A stretch of 64,000 nt of DNA from a bacterium (GTDB lineage: Bacteria; Gemmatimonadota; Gemmatimonadetes; Longimicrobiales; RSA9). The first letter of the stretch is position 1. Each line of letters starts with the position of its first letter. A program made the position numbers and the translations under genes. The stretch covers positions 62,001 to 126,000 of the forward strand of contig QGVH01000002.1 of assembly GCA_003242735.1 (NCBI GenBank), written 5' to 3'. Of the stretch, positions 47,514 to 56,028 are shown piece after piece. The notes under the pieces were generated by a model. The model saw nothing but the letters and a program-made list of their open reading frames with translations. It searched no databases and was not told the DNA's origin.

Positions 47514-48136
47514 GCCGCCCGGTCCGCCGCCAGCCGTCGGTGCGGCGCCATCGGACGCCGAAGCGGCAGGCGTCCGAACCCGGACCAGCCCCCCGACCCG
47601 GACTTCGCCGCCGGCGCCGCGGTCCACGGCCACGACGCCGCCCAGCGGCTAGCCCCGGGTCGGCGCGCCCTGGACCGCGGGAAGCCCGGGAGACGGCGCC
47701 AGCGCCAGATCCTGCCGGTGCTCCTGCCGGCCAGAGCCCGCAGCACCGGGGCCACCCGTGGCGGCTGCGCCGCGCCCGGCGCCGCCAAGACGGCCACGAG
47801 CAGGGCGCCCCGATCCACGCCCGCGTCCCACGTCGCCCGCCGCGCGGGGCACGGCCAAGGCCCGGCCTCACACCCGCCCACGAACGGAAAGCCACCCCGG
47901 GACGCCACCCCTCGGCGGCGCCACCTGCTGACCCGGCGTAGGATCATGCTGCTTTCCTGTTTTCGGCTTCGACTGGGCAGACTGGGGTGGGGTCCGGAGC
48001 AAGATTGACGGAAAGCGGACCGATTTTGCCGAGCAAGGGTTTAGACGGCGGAGACGCTCTGCATTACTGTGGTGACACTCGGGCGCTGCACCGCTGCGGC
48101 GCCGTCGGTGAAACCCTCTGACGCAGGAGCAGAACC
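47514..48136. other. Non-coding gap; first part GC-rich, end AT-richer
   Basis: No gene was supported in these 620 bases on either strand; open frames here are compositional. From about 47940 the sequence turns less GC-rich and probably contains the promoter of the small lipoprotein gene at 48137, but no clear -35/-10 pair was settled on. Confidence 0.5.
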
Positions 48137-48319
48137 ATGAACCGCGCTCTCCGCTCCATCCTCGTCGTTTTCGGCCTGTTCTTCTTCGGGTCCCTCACGA
48201 CGGCGTGCACCAACCTGCCGCTGGAGGTCGTGCAGCAGGCCAACGAGCAGCCCGATGCCGGCAACGATGATGGCAACGACGACGGCGACGAGGAAGACGG
48301 CTACGCGAACAACAACTGA
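48137..48319 (+). CDS. Small acidic lipoprotein
   Basis: A 60-residue protein: signal peptide MNRALRSILVVFGLFFFGS with lipobox LTTAC, so the mature part starts at Cys24. The mature 37 residues are polar and end in a strongly acidic repeat-like tail (GNDDGNDDGDEEDG). Start ATG 48137 has AGGAG seven bases upstream. It faces the TPR/AraC operon, ending 24 bases before the TPR stop. No family is recognised. A metal-binding or signalling role could be imagined but is not supported by more than composition. Confidence 0.75.
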   Translation: MNRALRSILVVFGLFFFGSLTTACTNLPLEVVQQANEQPDAGNDDGNDDGDEEDGYANNN

Positions 48320-48343
48320 GGCCGTTGCTGGGTCGCTGGCCGG

Positions 48344-49642
48344 CTAGCGGCTGGCAGGCGCCAGCGCCTCGGTGCTGTAGGCCTCGACCTCCGACGCAAT
48401 GCGGACCGCGACGGCGCCGGGCCGCTCCACGGCGGCCGGCGCCGGCCGGATCCCCTCCGCCGCAGCCTCCAATAGCCCGAGCGTCTCTTCGGCGCGGATG
48501 AGCTGCTCGTTGAAGCGGTGCTTCTCGGCGAGCTCGATGGCCTTGCGCAGGTGCTCCCGCGCGTCGTCCACGTCGCCGATCAGGACGCAGCCGCGACCGA
48601 TGTGCAGGTGGATGTACGTGCACGACCAGGGGTCGTAACGCCACTGCTCCTCGTCTTCCATCAGCGCCTTGCGCCGCTCGCGGAACGCTTCCGCGTTCCC
48701 TGCCTCCGCCGCCACCAGCGCGTAGTCCGCCGCGGCCTGGTTCCGCGTCACCAGGTCCGTGGACCGGGCCAGGATCAGCGAGTAACAGCGCTCGGCCGCC
48801 GAGTACAGGCCCAGCTGCGCGAACGCGCGACCCAGGTTGCCCAGGATCGGATTCTGGGCCTCGCCCTCCTCGACCATCCGGGCCGCGGTCCAGCCGTACT
48901 CCACCGCCTGCTCCAGGTCGCCCGCCGTCAGCGCCGCGACACACAGACTGTTCAGGGCCGTGGCCACCACGAAATCGTCCCGCCACTCCCGACCGCGCTT
49001 GAGCACCTCTTCGAGCATGGCCCGCGCCTTCGGGTAGTTCCCCTGGTACCAGTACGCGATGGCCAGCCCGTCCATCGCCCGCGCCCACTGCTGGCGCTGC
49101 CCCATCTCCTCGGACCGCCGGATCGCCTCCCGGTAGTACCGCTCGGACTCGTCCCAACGAGCCGCCTTGCGGAGCACCCGGCCCAGCAGCCGCAGCGCCG
49201 TCGTCTGGTCCTGCCCCAGGCCACAGACTTCGGCCAGCTCCAGCGCCGTGAGGTAGTATTCCTCCGCGGCGCGGTAATGCCCGGCCGCCTCGATCGCCTC
49301 GCCCATCTCGATGGTCGCGGTCACCAGTGCGGTCGGCGTCCGCTCGCGGATCTTGTGCAGGAAGGCCGCGAGATGCGCCCGCTCCGGGTCACGCGCCGAG
49401 AGGTGCCCCAGCTCCTCGCGCACGCCCTCGATCTGCCGCTCATACGAGTCCACCGGCACACGGTCGATCCCGTGACGCAGTAGCCGGTGCACCGGCCGCA
49501 ACGCGAGGAAACGCAGCCGAGCACGCCGCCCCAGCTCCGCGTCCCGCTCCCGGCCCTCGAGGTCGCCGAGCGCCATCCACGCGGCAAACGTCTTCTCGCG
49601 TTGCGGCATGGGAAGCGGCGCGATCCGATCGTAACGTGCCAT
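48344..49642 (-). CDS. Tetratricopeptide-repeat protein
   Basis: A 432-residue soluble protein made mostly of TPR helices, for example AAEEYYLTALELAEVCGLGQ, ESERYYREAIRRSEEMG, KARAMLEEVLKRG and DAREHLRKAIELAEKHRF, at about 40-residue spacing. There is no signal peptide or catalytic motif. It follows the AraC-type regulator with a 6-base gap, so the two are co-transcribed. In Gram-positive systems TPR proteins sense small peptides; here the pairing with a regulator and a small exported peptide gene nearby makes a sensing role plausible but unproven. Confidence 0.85.
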   Translation of the reverse strand: MARYDRIAPLPMPQREKTFAAWMALGDLEGRERDAELGRRARLRFLALRPVHRLLRHGIDRVPVDSYERQIEGVREELGHLSARDPERAHLAAFLHKIRERTPTALVTATIEMGEAIEAAGHYRAAEEYYLTALELAEVCGLGQDQTTALRLLGRVLRKAARWDESERYYREAIRRSEEMGQRQQWARAMDGLAIAYWYQGNYPKARAMLEEVLKRGREWRDDFVVATALNSLCVAALTAGDLEQAVEYGWTAARMVEEGEAQNPILGNLGRAFAQLGLYSAAERCYSLILARSTDLVTRNQAAADYALVAAEAGNAEAFRERRKALMEDEEQWRYDPWSCTYIHLHIGRGCVLIGDVDDAREHLRKAIELAEKHRFNEQLIRAEETLGLLEAAAEGIRPAPAAVERPGAVAVRIASEVEAYSTEALAPASR

Positions 49643-49648
49643 AGAGCC

Positions 49649-50440
49649 TTATCCAGTCGCAGTGAGTCGCTGGTATACGCCGTCGCCGGGACACTCGCTG
49701 AGGAACAGGTCGAGCGCGTGATCCAGACCCTGTTCGCTGCGGAGCGGGCTCGGGCGCCCTCCGATCGTCGCCTTGATCGCACGGCGGAACGCCGCCCCTG
49801 AAGAGTAGCCGAGCTGGTACGCGACCGACTCCACGCTACGGCCGGGCTCCAGCAGCCACCGCAGGCCGTAGAGCACCCGCAGCCACAGGAGCAGACGCCC
49901 CGGCGTCGGCAGGCCCCACCGCTCGCAGCGGCGTTCCAGCGTCGACACCGACATGCCGTGCGCCTCCGCGACGTCCGGAACCTGGATCTGCTCCGGGATC
50001 CGCTCCGCCGCGAAACGCACGAGCGCCCGCCCTTCTTCGCTCACGCGGCCGCGCAACCGCGCATCCACCAGCGGCGCCAGGCCGCCGTTCAACGCGCTCC
50101 GCAGCACCTCGCTGACGAGATACCGGTCGTCCGCATCGCGGGAGGGCACCACTTCCCACGCGCCGGCCTTGCCGAGCCGGAACAGCTCACGGCCATCCAG
50201 CTCACCCCAAACGATCAGCGGTGTGATCGGGAACCGCTGCGCGAAGCGGTAGACCCTGAGCACGCCGTCCTTGCGGTCTTCTGCATGGATGTCCGCCACC
50301 GCCGCCGCGACCGGCTGCTTGCGCACCAACCGGTAAAGCTCCCGCCACGATTCCGCCCAGACCACCTGGTGCGGAGGTGCCGCGTTCCGTAGCGCTTCCC
50401 GATCGAGTCGGTCCGGAAGCAGAGCGGCTATGAGGGCCAT
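49649..50440 (-). CDS. AraC-type regulator with receiver-like N-terminus
   Basis: A 263-residue regulator. The N-terminal 130 residues resemble a receiver fold (AAVADIHAEDRKDG, ITPLIVWGELDGRELFRLGKAGA) and keep a candidate phospho-acceptor aspartate in VADIHAED, but lack the usual conserved lysine, so it may be a pseudo-receiver. The C-terminal two helix-turn-helix motifs are VPDVAEAHGMSVSTLERR and SVESVAYQLGYSSGAAFRR, as in AraC. The start ATG 50440 is favoured because MALIAALL fits the first strand of the receiver; an in-frame start upstream is possible. It is the first gene of the AraC-TPR operon. Confidence 0.83.
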   Translation of the reverse strand: MALIAALLPDRLDREALRNAAPPHQVVWAESWRELYRLVRKQPVAAAVADIHAEDRKDGVLRVYRFAQRFPITPLIVWGELDGRELFRLGKAGAWEVVPSRDADDRYLVSEVLRSALNGGLAPLVDARLRGRVSEEGRALVRFAAERIPEQIQVPDVAEAHGMSVSTLERRCERWGLPTPGRLLLWLRVLYGLRWLLEPGRSVESVAYQLGYSSGAAFRRAIKATIGGRPSPLRSEQGLDHALDLFLSECPGDGVYQRLTATG

Positions 50441-50562
50441 GGGGTTACCTGACGGAAAAGGACACATGCCTGACGGACCTTGAGTCTAGCTCCCCGTCCA
50501 GGAACGCGCAAGAGAGCTCCCGTGGCGCCGCCGGGCCCCGCTCTCGGGACTCAGAAGACACC

Positions 50563-50595
50563 GGCGCCCCCCGGGCCATGCACCCGGAGGGCGCC
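50563..50595 (-). terminator. Terminator of the acyl-CoA dehydrogenase operon
   Basis: GGCGCCCCCCGGG (50563-50575) pairs with CCCGGAGGGCGCC (50583-50595) apart from one mismatch, loop 7 bases. It is about 80 bases past the operon end on the minus strand; the U-run is weak. Confidence 0.6.
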
Positions 50596-50672
50596 GTCGG
50601 GGCTCCGGCTCGCCGCCCGCCCACGGCCCGCTGGGCTCGCGGGGCGCGGCGCGCGTCACGGACGACGGGCGG

Positions 50673-52568
50673 TCAGCCGGCCTCCTGCAGCGCCGGCCTG
50701 GCCTGACCGGCCGCGGTGGGCGCATCGATGATGCCGGCTTCGAGCCAGGCGTGCCGTCCGCCGAGCACATCGAGCGCGACGCGGTAGCCGCGTGCGTCGT
50801 CGTTGTGGAAGACCTCGCGGAAACGGGCGCGGATGCGGCGCCGCGCGCCGCGGCAGAACAGGTCCGCCAGCTCCACGGCGCGCCGGCCCTCGTCGCCGCC
50901 GGCGCGGACGAGCATCTGGGCGCGCACGCAGGTGGCGGCCATGGCGAACAGCTCGGCGCCGACGTCCACCAGCCGGAACAGGACCGACTGCTTCTTCTCG
51001 AGCTTGGGGCCGTAGCGGGCCATGGCGTAGAACAGCATCCGGCCGAGGCGCCGCGCGGCGCGGTCCGCGTAGCGCAGGTGCCGCGCCAGCGGGCCGAACT
51101 CGGCGTAACGCGGCCAGCGCCCCCAGCCCAGCCACAGCCGCGGGTACCAGCCCGCGAAGTGGACGCCGAGGTTCAAGGCGCCACGCAGCTTGGCGCCCGC
51201 GGGCGCTTCCGGATCCACGAACGCTCCGGCGCGCTGGAGGTGGGGGTCCACCGCCTCGCGCGCGATGAACAACCGCATGATCTCGCTCGAGCCCTCGAAG
51301 ATCATGTTGATGCGGAGGTCGCGCATCGCGCGCTCCACCGGGATCGGCGCCTCGCCCCTGGCGGCCAGCGACGCGGCGGTCTCGTAGCCGCGGCCGCCGC
51401 GGATCTGGACCGTGTCATCGATGACGCGCCAGGCGGCCTCCGAGTTGTACATCTTCGCGATGGCGGCCTCCAGACGGATGTCCGACTTGCCCGCATCCGC
51501 CAGCGCGGCGGACAGCTCGGCCACCGCTTCCATCGCGAAGGTCGTGGCGGCCATGTTGGCGAGCTTCTGGGCGATGGCGTCGTGCCGGCCCACCGGCAGG
51601 CCCCACTGCTGCCGCTCACTGCCCCAGCGCCGCGCGACCTGGAGGCACCACTTGCCCGCCGCCGCGCACGTCGCGGGGATCGTGAGCCGGCCGGTGTTCA
51701 GCGTGATCAGCGCGAGCTTGAGCCCCTTGCCCACACCCCACAGCACGTTCTCCTTCGGCACACGCACGTTGTTGAAACGGATCACGCCGTTCTCGATGCC
51801 GCGCAGCCCCATGAACTCGCAGCGGTGCACCACCTCGACGCCCGGCCACGACGTCTCCACGATGAACGCGGTGATGCCGCGCCTGCCCTTGCCGTCCGGC
51901 GCCGGCGTGCGCGCCATCACCACCATGATCTCGGCGACCGGGCCGTTGGTGCACCACAGCTTCTCGCCGTTCAGGATGTAGGCGCTGCCGTCTTCGGTGG
52001 GGTCGGCCGTCGCGCTGATACGGGCGGGGTCGGAGCCCACATCCGGCTCCGTCAGCGCGAAGGCGGAGACCGCGCCCTGCGCCAGCCGCGGCAGGTACTT
52101 CCTCTTCTGCTCCTCCGTCCCGAACATCTTGAGCGGCTGCGGCACGCCGATGGACTGGTGCGCGGACAGCCACACGCCCAGCGCCGCGCAGCGCGTGCTC
52201 AACAACGCGATGGCGCGGTTGTAGGCCCGCTGATCCAGCCCCAGGCCGCCGTACTCGCGCGGGATCTTCATGCCGAAGGCGCCCAGCCGCCGGAGCCCGT
52301 CGATCACCTCCGGCGGGATGCGGCCCTCGCGCTCGATGCGCTCCGGGTCCACCTCCTTCTCCGCGAACTCGCGGAGCTTCTCGAGGAACTCCGCCGCACG
52401 CGCTTCCGACTCGGGATTCGGTTCCGGATGCGGATGGATCAGGTCGAGCCGGAGCCGGCCGAGGAACAGCTCGCGCACGAAGCTCGGCAACGCCCATTCG
52501 CTCTCGCGCGCCGCCTCGGCGACCGCGCGCGCTTCACGTTCCGTGACCTGCGGCGCCGTCGTGCTCAT
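50673..52568 (-). CDS. Acyl-CoA dehydrogenase, long form with C-terminal extension
   Basis: A 631-residue flavoprotein. The N-terminal domain leads to the FAD-binding segments ALTEPDVGSDPARISATA and EKLWCTNGPVAEIMVVMAR. The C-terminal helical part has NMIFEGSSEIMRLFIAREAV, where the glutamate in IFEGSSEI is a candidate catalytic base. The last 190 residues are extra, as in very-long-chain dehydrogenases (VLCAD/ACAD9). It overlaps the second dehydrogenase by ATGA, so the two are coupled. The substrate is probably a fatty acyl-CoA. Confidence 0.9.
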   Translation of the reverse strand: MSTTAPQVTEREARAVAEAARESEWALPSFVRELFLGRLRLDLIHPHPEPNPESEARAAEFLEKLREFAEKEVDPERIEREGRIPPEVIDGLRRLGAFGMKIPREYGGLGLDQRAYNRAIALLSTRCAALGVWLSAHQSIGVPQPLKMFGTEEQKRKYLPRLAQGAVSAFALTEPDVGSDPARISATADPTEDGSAYILNGEKLWCTNGPVAEIMVVMARTPAPDGKGRRGITAFIVETSWPGVEVVHRCEFMGLRGIENGVIRFNNVRVPKENVLWGVGKGLKLALITLNTGRLTIPATCAAAGKWCLQVARRWGSERQQWGLPVGRHDAIAQKLANMAATTFAMEAVAELSAALADAGKSDIRLEAAIAKMYNSEAAWRVIDDTVQIRGGRGYETAASLAARGEAPIPVERAMRDLRINMIFEGSSEIMRLFIAREAVDPHLQRAGAFVDPEAPAGAKLRGALNLGVHFAGWYPRLWLGWGRWPRYAEFGPLARHLRYADRAARRLGRMLFYAMARYGPKLEKKQSVLFRLVDVGAELFAMAATCVRAQMLVRAGGDEGRRAVELADLFCRGARRRIRARFREVFHNDDARGYRVALDVLGGRHAWLEAGIIDAPTAAGQARPALQEAG

Positions 52569-53746
52569 CGATCCCCCTGGCGAAGGATGTACTTCGCGAT
52601 CGTCTGGAGCTGCATGTTGCTGGTCCCCTCATAGATCGTGCCGACCTTGGCATCCCGGTACAGCTTCTCGACGGGGTACTCCCGCGTGAAGCCGTAGCCG
52701 CCGAACAGGTCGATGCACTGCGAGGCGATGCGCTGCGCGACCTGCGACGAGTACAGCTTGGCCATCGCCGCCTCCACCAGGAACGGCTGGCCCGCGTCCT
52801 TCAGCCGCGCCGCGTTGTAGACCATCAACCGTGCCGCTTCCAGCTCGGTGCGCATCTGCGCGAGCTGGAACTGCACGCCCTGGAAGTCCGCGATCGGCCG
52901 GCCGAACTGGTGCCGCTCACGGACGTAGCGCAGCGTGTGGTCCAGCGCGCCCTGCGCGAGCCCGAGCATCTGTGCGCCGATGCCGATGCGGCCCTCGTTC
53001 AGGGTCTCGATCGCGACCTTGTAGCCAGTGCCGACGGCGCCCAGCACGTTCGAATCCGGCACCTGGGCGCCATCCAGGATCAGCTCCACCGTGGAGGACG
53101 CGCGGATGCCCAGCTTGTCCTCCTTCTTCCCGATGGACACGCCCGGCGTATCGCGCTCCACCAGGAACGCCGTGATGCCGCGGTAGCCGTCCTCCGGCCT
53201 CGCGTTGGCGAAGACGATGAACAGGCCCGCCTCGGCGCCGTTGGTGATCCACAGCTTCTGCCCCTCAAGCCGCCACCCGCCGTCCGTGCGCACCGCGCGC
53301 GTCGCGAGCGAGAACGCATCCGAGCCGGAGCCCGCCTCCGAGAGGGCGTACGAGCCCACCATGTCCCGCGCAAGCCGGGGCAGGTAGCGCTCCTTCTGCT
53401 CCTCCGTGCCGTACTTCAGGATGCAGTTGTTGACGAGCGTGTTCTGCACGTCCACCAGCACGCCGACGGCCGGGTCGACGCGGGACAGCTCCTCCACGAT
53501 CAGCACGGCCGTGAAGAACGAGGCGGCCGTCCCACCCCACTTCTCGGGCACCTCGACGCCCATCACGCCCAGCTCGAAGAGCTGCGTGATGAGGTCCGGG
53601 TCCATCTGCCCCGCCTCGTCCATCGCGCGCACGCGGGGCGCGACCTCCTGTTCCGCGAACTCCCGCACCGTCTGGCGCAGGAGCTGCTCCTCTTCGGTGA
53701 GTAGCGTGAGAGGCGGGCGGGCCACCTCGGGCAACATGAGCGCCAT
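52565..53746 (-). CDS. Acyl-CoA dehydrogenase, short/branched-chain type
   Basis: A 393-residue acyl-CoA dehydrogenase of standard length. FAD-binding motifs are YALSEAGSGSDAFSLATRAV and GQKLWITNGAEAGLFIVFANA; the catalytic glutamate is likely in IYEGTSNMQLQTIAKYI. This glutamate position is typical of short-chain and branched-chain members. The start is ATG 53746 or the ATG nine bases later; no ribosome binding site decides. It is the first gene of the pair. Adjacent electron-transfer flavoprotein genes are absent. Confidence 0.91.
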   Translation of the reverse strand: MALMLPEVARPPLTLLTEEEQLLRQTVREFAEQEVAPRVRAMDEAGQMDPDLITQLFELGVMGVEVPEKWGGTAASFFTAVLIVEELSRVDPAVGVLVDVQNTLVNNCILKYGTEEQKERYLPRLARDMVGSYALSEAGSGSDAFSLATRAVRTDGGWRLEGQKLWITNGAEAGLFIVFANARPEDGYRGITAFLVERDTPGVSIGKKEDKLGIRASSTVELILDGAQVPDSNVLGAVGTGYKVAIETLNEGRIGIGAQMLGLAQGALDHTLRYVRERHQFGRPIADFQGVQFQLAQMRTELEAARLMVYNAARLKDAGQPFLVEAAMAKLYSSQVAQRIASQCIDLFGGYGFTREYPVEKLYRDAKVGTIYEGTSNMQLQTIAKYILRQGDR

Positions 53747-53921
53747 CTTCGGATCGGACTCCTTCCGGACGGGATCCCCGCGCAGCGTGGGTACGCCTGG
53801 GCGACCGTGCCAATTGTACGCCGCGCGCACGGCGCGGGCCAGGCGCCGGCCGCCCCCGCGCCTGGCAGATCCTCCTACCCGCGATCGCCGCGCGCGCTCC
53901 GGGCACGCCGCGGAGCCCCAT

Positions 53922-53949
53922 TTGACGCGCCCCGCGGCGAGCCTAGATT
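53922..53949 (+). promoter_or_regulatory. Promoter of the eIF-2B-like gene, near-leaderless
   Basis: TTGACG (53922-53927), a 16-base spacer and TAGATT (53944-53949). The start codon at 53960 is ten bases downstream, and there is no Shine-Dalgarno sequence. Confidence 0.65.
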
Positions 53950-53959
53950 AGCCATACCT

Positions 53960-54874
53960 ATGGATCTCGACGCTCTCGTCGCTCCGCTGCGCGCTGATGT
54001 CCGCGGTGGCGCAGCCGAGCTCGCAGGCAGCGCGGTCGCGCTCTTCGAGGCCGCGCTCGCCGAAAGCGCCGCGACCGACGTCGAGGACTTCCGCGCGTTC
54101 CTCTCCCGGCTCGCCGCCCGCACGCTGGAGGCGCAGCCCTCCATGGCGCCGCTGGTCACACTCGCCGCAACCGTCCTCCTGGCCGCATCCGGCACCGCTT
54201 CGGTGGAGGAGGCGCGGGCGGCCACACGCCGCGCCCTCGACCGGTTCCGCGAACGCATCCGGTCCGCGAGCCGGGAGGCCGCCGCGCGCGCCGAGGGGCT
54301 CATCCCCGCAGGCGGGCGGGTGCTCACGGTCTCGTCGTCGTCCACCGTGCGCGCGGCGCTGCTCGAGGCCGCCAAGCGCCGCTCGTTCGATGTGGTGTGC
54401 CTCGAGGGCCGGCCCAACTTCGAGGGCCGCTCCCTCGCCGCCGCCCTCGCCGCCGCGGGTGTACGCGTCACCCTCGCCGTGGACGCGGCCGTCGCCGCCG
54501 TCATCCGCGGCTGCGACGTCGTGCTCACCGGCGCCGACTCGATCGGCGACCTCGGCGTCGTCAACAAGATCGGCACGCGCCCCGCCGCCCAGGCCGCGAA
54601 GAGCGCCGGCATCCCCATCTACGCCCTCGCCGACACCACGAAGATCCTGCCGTGCGGCGTGCCACAGCTCGTGGAGGACGACCGCCCCGCCGCCGAGGTC
54701 TGGCCCGAAGCGCCGCCCGGGGTCGCCATCTGGAACCGCTACTTCGAGGCCACGCCGCTCTCGCTCTTCGCCGGCGTCGTCACCGAGGCCGGGCTCCGCA
54801 CGCCCGCCGAGCTCGAGGAGCTGCGCGCCGGCCTCGAGCTGCCCGCCGAGCTGCGCCGCTTGCTGGCCCGCTGA
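53960..54874 (+). CDS. eIF-2B alpha/beta/delta-like sugar isomerase (ribose-1,5-bisphosphate isomerase-type)
   Basis: A 304-residue protein of the family shared by initiation-factor 2B subunits, MtnA and ribose-1,5-bisphosphate isomerase. Landmarks are VLTVSSSSTVRAALLEA, VVCLEGRPNFEGRSLAAAL, the catalytic-site VVLTGADSIGDLGVVNKIGT and GIPIYALADTTKILP. It is shorter than MtnA and lacks its catalytic CT motif region, which favours ribose-1,5-bisphosphate isomerase-like or a related sugar-phosphate role. The start ATG 53960 follows a good promoter. No RuBisCO or AMP phosphorylase gene is near. Confidence 0.82.
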   Translation: MDLDALVAPLRADVRGGAAELAGSAVALFEAALAESAATDVEDFRAFLSRLAARTLEAQPSMAPLVTLAATVLLAASGTASVEEARAATRRALDRFRERIRSASREAAARAEGLIPAGGRVLTVSSSSTVRAALLEAAKRRSFDVVCLEGRPNFEGRSLAAALAAAGVRVTLAVDAAVAAVIRGCDVVLTGADSIGDLGVVNKIGTRPAAQAAKSAGIPIYALADTTKILPCGVPQLVEDDRPAAEVWPEAPPGVAIWNRYFEATPLSLFAGVVTEAGLRTPAELEELRAGLELPAELRRLLAR

Positions 54875-54881
54875 TGCACGA

Positions 54882-54915
54882 AACGCCGCCGATCCCCATG
54901 AGGACCGGCGGCGTT
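54882..54915 (+). terminator. Terminator after the eIF-2B-like gene
   Basis: AACGCCGCCG (54882-54891) pairs with CGGCGGCGTT (54906-54915), loop 14 bases, seven bases after the stop codon. The U-run after it is weak (CGTCTGTCTG). Confidence 0.6.
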
Positions 54916-55159
54916 CGTCTGTCTGCCGCGACCCGACGCGATGCCGCGTTCGGCACCGGATCGGCGCGGACAGGTGGTCGCGTCTCGAATCGGCTAGGCG
55001 CCGATGCGGCGATCGCTTGCCCGTGTCAGGTCGCGGTCAGGACTCGTACTGGACAAGGATCACCTCCTTCGTTGAGTGGACGATCGGGCGTGGACACCAG
55101 CGGGCCCTCGGTCCCGCGGTCCGGCCACCGCGCCGCCTGGGGTCACGGCGGCCGGCCCA

Positions 55160-55188
55160 GGCCCGCGGCGGCACGACCGCCGCGGGCC
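55160..55188 (+). repeat. 12-bp hairpin upstream of the phosphoacceptor-like gene
   Basis: GGCCCGCGGCGG (55160-55171) pairs with CCGCCGCGGGCC (55177-55188), loop of five bases. It precedes the promoter at 55237; a terminator role without U-tract is possible. Confidence 0.6.
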
Positions 55189-55236
55189 CCGCCTCTACTC
55201 TACCCGAGCGGCGGAGGTTCCGCAAGCCGCGCGCGC

Positions 55237-55265
55237 TTGCCTTCCATCCGGCCGCCAGCCATACT
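55237..55265 (+). promoter_or_regulatory. Promoter of the phosphoacceptor-like gene, leaderless geometry
   Basis: TTGCCT (55237-55242), a 17-base spacer and CATACT (55260-55265). The ATG at 55272 is seven bases after the -10, with no Shine-Dalgarno sequence. Confidence 0.5.
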
Positions 55266-55271
55266 CCCGGC

Positions 55272-55526
55272 ATGGAGCAGGACCGTCTTCGCGAGATCGT
55301 TTCGCTCGTCCGGCAGGTACGCCACGATGCGAACAACCCCCTGACCGCCGCGCTCGGCAACGTCCAGCTCGCCCTCGGCGAGCCGGTGCTGGACGACGCC
55401 GAGATCCGCCGGACCCTCCGCACCGTCGAGGCGGAGCTGCTGAAGCTGGCCGAGATCCTCCGCCGCCTCGACGCCGTCAAGGCCTTCGCCGCCCCGGCCC
55501 CGACACCGCCGGCTCCGCCCGCCTGA
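55272..55526 (+). CDS. Stand-alone histidine-kinase dimerisation/phosphoacceptor-like protein
   Basis: An 84-residue protein with the H-box pattern VRHDANNPLTAALGNVQLAL, as in the DHp domain of sensor kinases (H-D-x-N-N-P-L-T), and a second helix EAELLKLAEILRRLDAVKAF. There is no ATPase domain, sensor or receiver attached. The C-terminus is a Pro/Ala tail. It starts at ATG 55272 right after a promoter, without a ribosome binding site. It could be a phosphotransfer adaptor or an inhibitor that dimerises with a kinase. Alternatively it is the remnant of a kinase; codon usage looks normal. Confidence 0.7.
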   Translation: MEQDRLREIVSLVRQVRHDANNPLTAALGNVQLALGEPVLDDAEIRRTLRTVEAELLKLAEILRRLDAVKAFAAPAPTPPAPPA

Positions 55527-55546
55527 CATCGGCGCGTCGAGCCACC

Positions 55547-55575
55547 TTGACGCTCGGATGCGCCCAACCTATTGT
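55547..55575 (+). promoter_or_regulatory. Promoter of the glycine cleavage cluster
   Basis: TTGACG (55547-55552), a 17-base spacer and TATTGT (55570-55575). Transcription would start near 55582, leaving a leader of about 48 bases before gcvH, which has GGGAGG before its ATG. No glycine riboswitch fold was seen in this short leader. Confidence 0.75.
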
Positions 55576-55629
55576 CACCCGCCCGTGAACGGGGCGGCAC
55601 TCGCGTCGATGTTCGCGTAGGGAGGCACC

Positions 55630-56028
55630 ATGTCGGAGATTCCGCCGGACCTGCTGTATTCGGAGGAGCACGAGTACCTGAAGCCGACGGGCGAAGAGGG
55701 CATCTACCAGGTCGGCATCACGGATTACGCGCAAAGCGAGCTGGGCGACATCGTCTACGTCGAGTTGCCGGAGGAAGGCAGCAAGTTCTCGCGCATGGAG
55801 CCGTTCGGCACCGTCGAGGCGGTGAAGGCCGTGAGCGACCTGTATTGCCCTGTCTCCGGCGAGGTGGTGGAGGTCAACACGGCGCTCGAGGACGATCCCG
55901 GGCTGATCAACACCGACCCCTACGGCGAAGGGTGGATGATCAAGCTGAAGATCGCGGACGAGGGCGAGCTCGACTCGCTCCTGGGCGCCGCGGAGTACGC
56001 CGCCCACATCGGCGAGTCGCTGCGATGA
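55630..56028 (+). CDS. gcvH: Glycine cleavage system H protein (GcvH)
   Basis: A 132-residue lipoyl carrier. The lipoyl lysine is K66 in VEAVKAVSDLY; other landmarks are EHEYLKPTGEEGIYQVGITD and VYVELPEEGSKF. It shuttles the aminomethyl group of glycine between P, T and L proteins. It is the first gene of the cluster, with a GGGAGG ribosome binding site, and its stop overlaps gcvPA (ATGA at 56025). Confidence 0.96.
   Translation: MSEIPPDLLYSEEHEYLKPTGEEGIYQVGITDYAQSELGDIVYVELPEEGSKFSRMEPFGTVEAVKAVSDLYCPVSGEVVEVNTALEDDPGLINTDPYGEGWMIKLKIADEGELDSLLGAAEYAAHIGESLR

Larger units (their letters stand above)
54875..55271 (+). other. Intergenic region with hairpins and an anti-Shine-Dalgarno-like stretch
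   Basis: No gene was supported. It has the terminator at 54882-54915, a hairpin at 55160-55188, and at 55057-55069 a stretch GGATCACCTCCTT that equals the 3' end of bacterial 16S rRNA. On the minus strand that stretch is a strong Shine-Dalgarno sequence followed by a 20-codon frame from TTG. Confidence 0.5.

Noticed and set aside
47514..47950. A toxin gene partner for the ribbon-helix-helix-like protein
   Set aside because: Frames on both strands are compositional, without PIN, MazF or RelE motifs, and no start has a ribosome binding site.
55553..55629. Glycine riboswitch before gcvH
   Set aside because: The leader is only about 50 bases, too short for the aptamer, and shows no matching fold.
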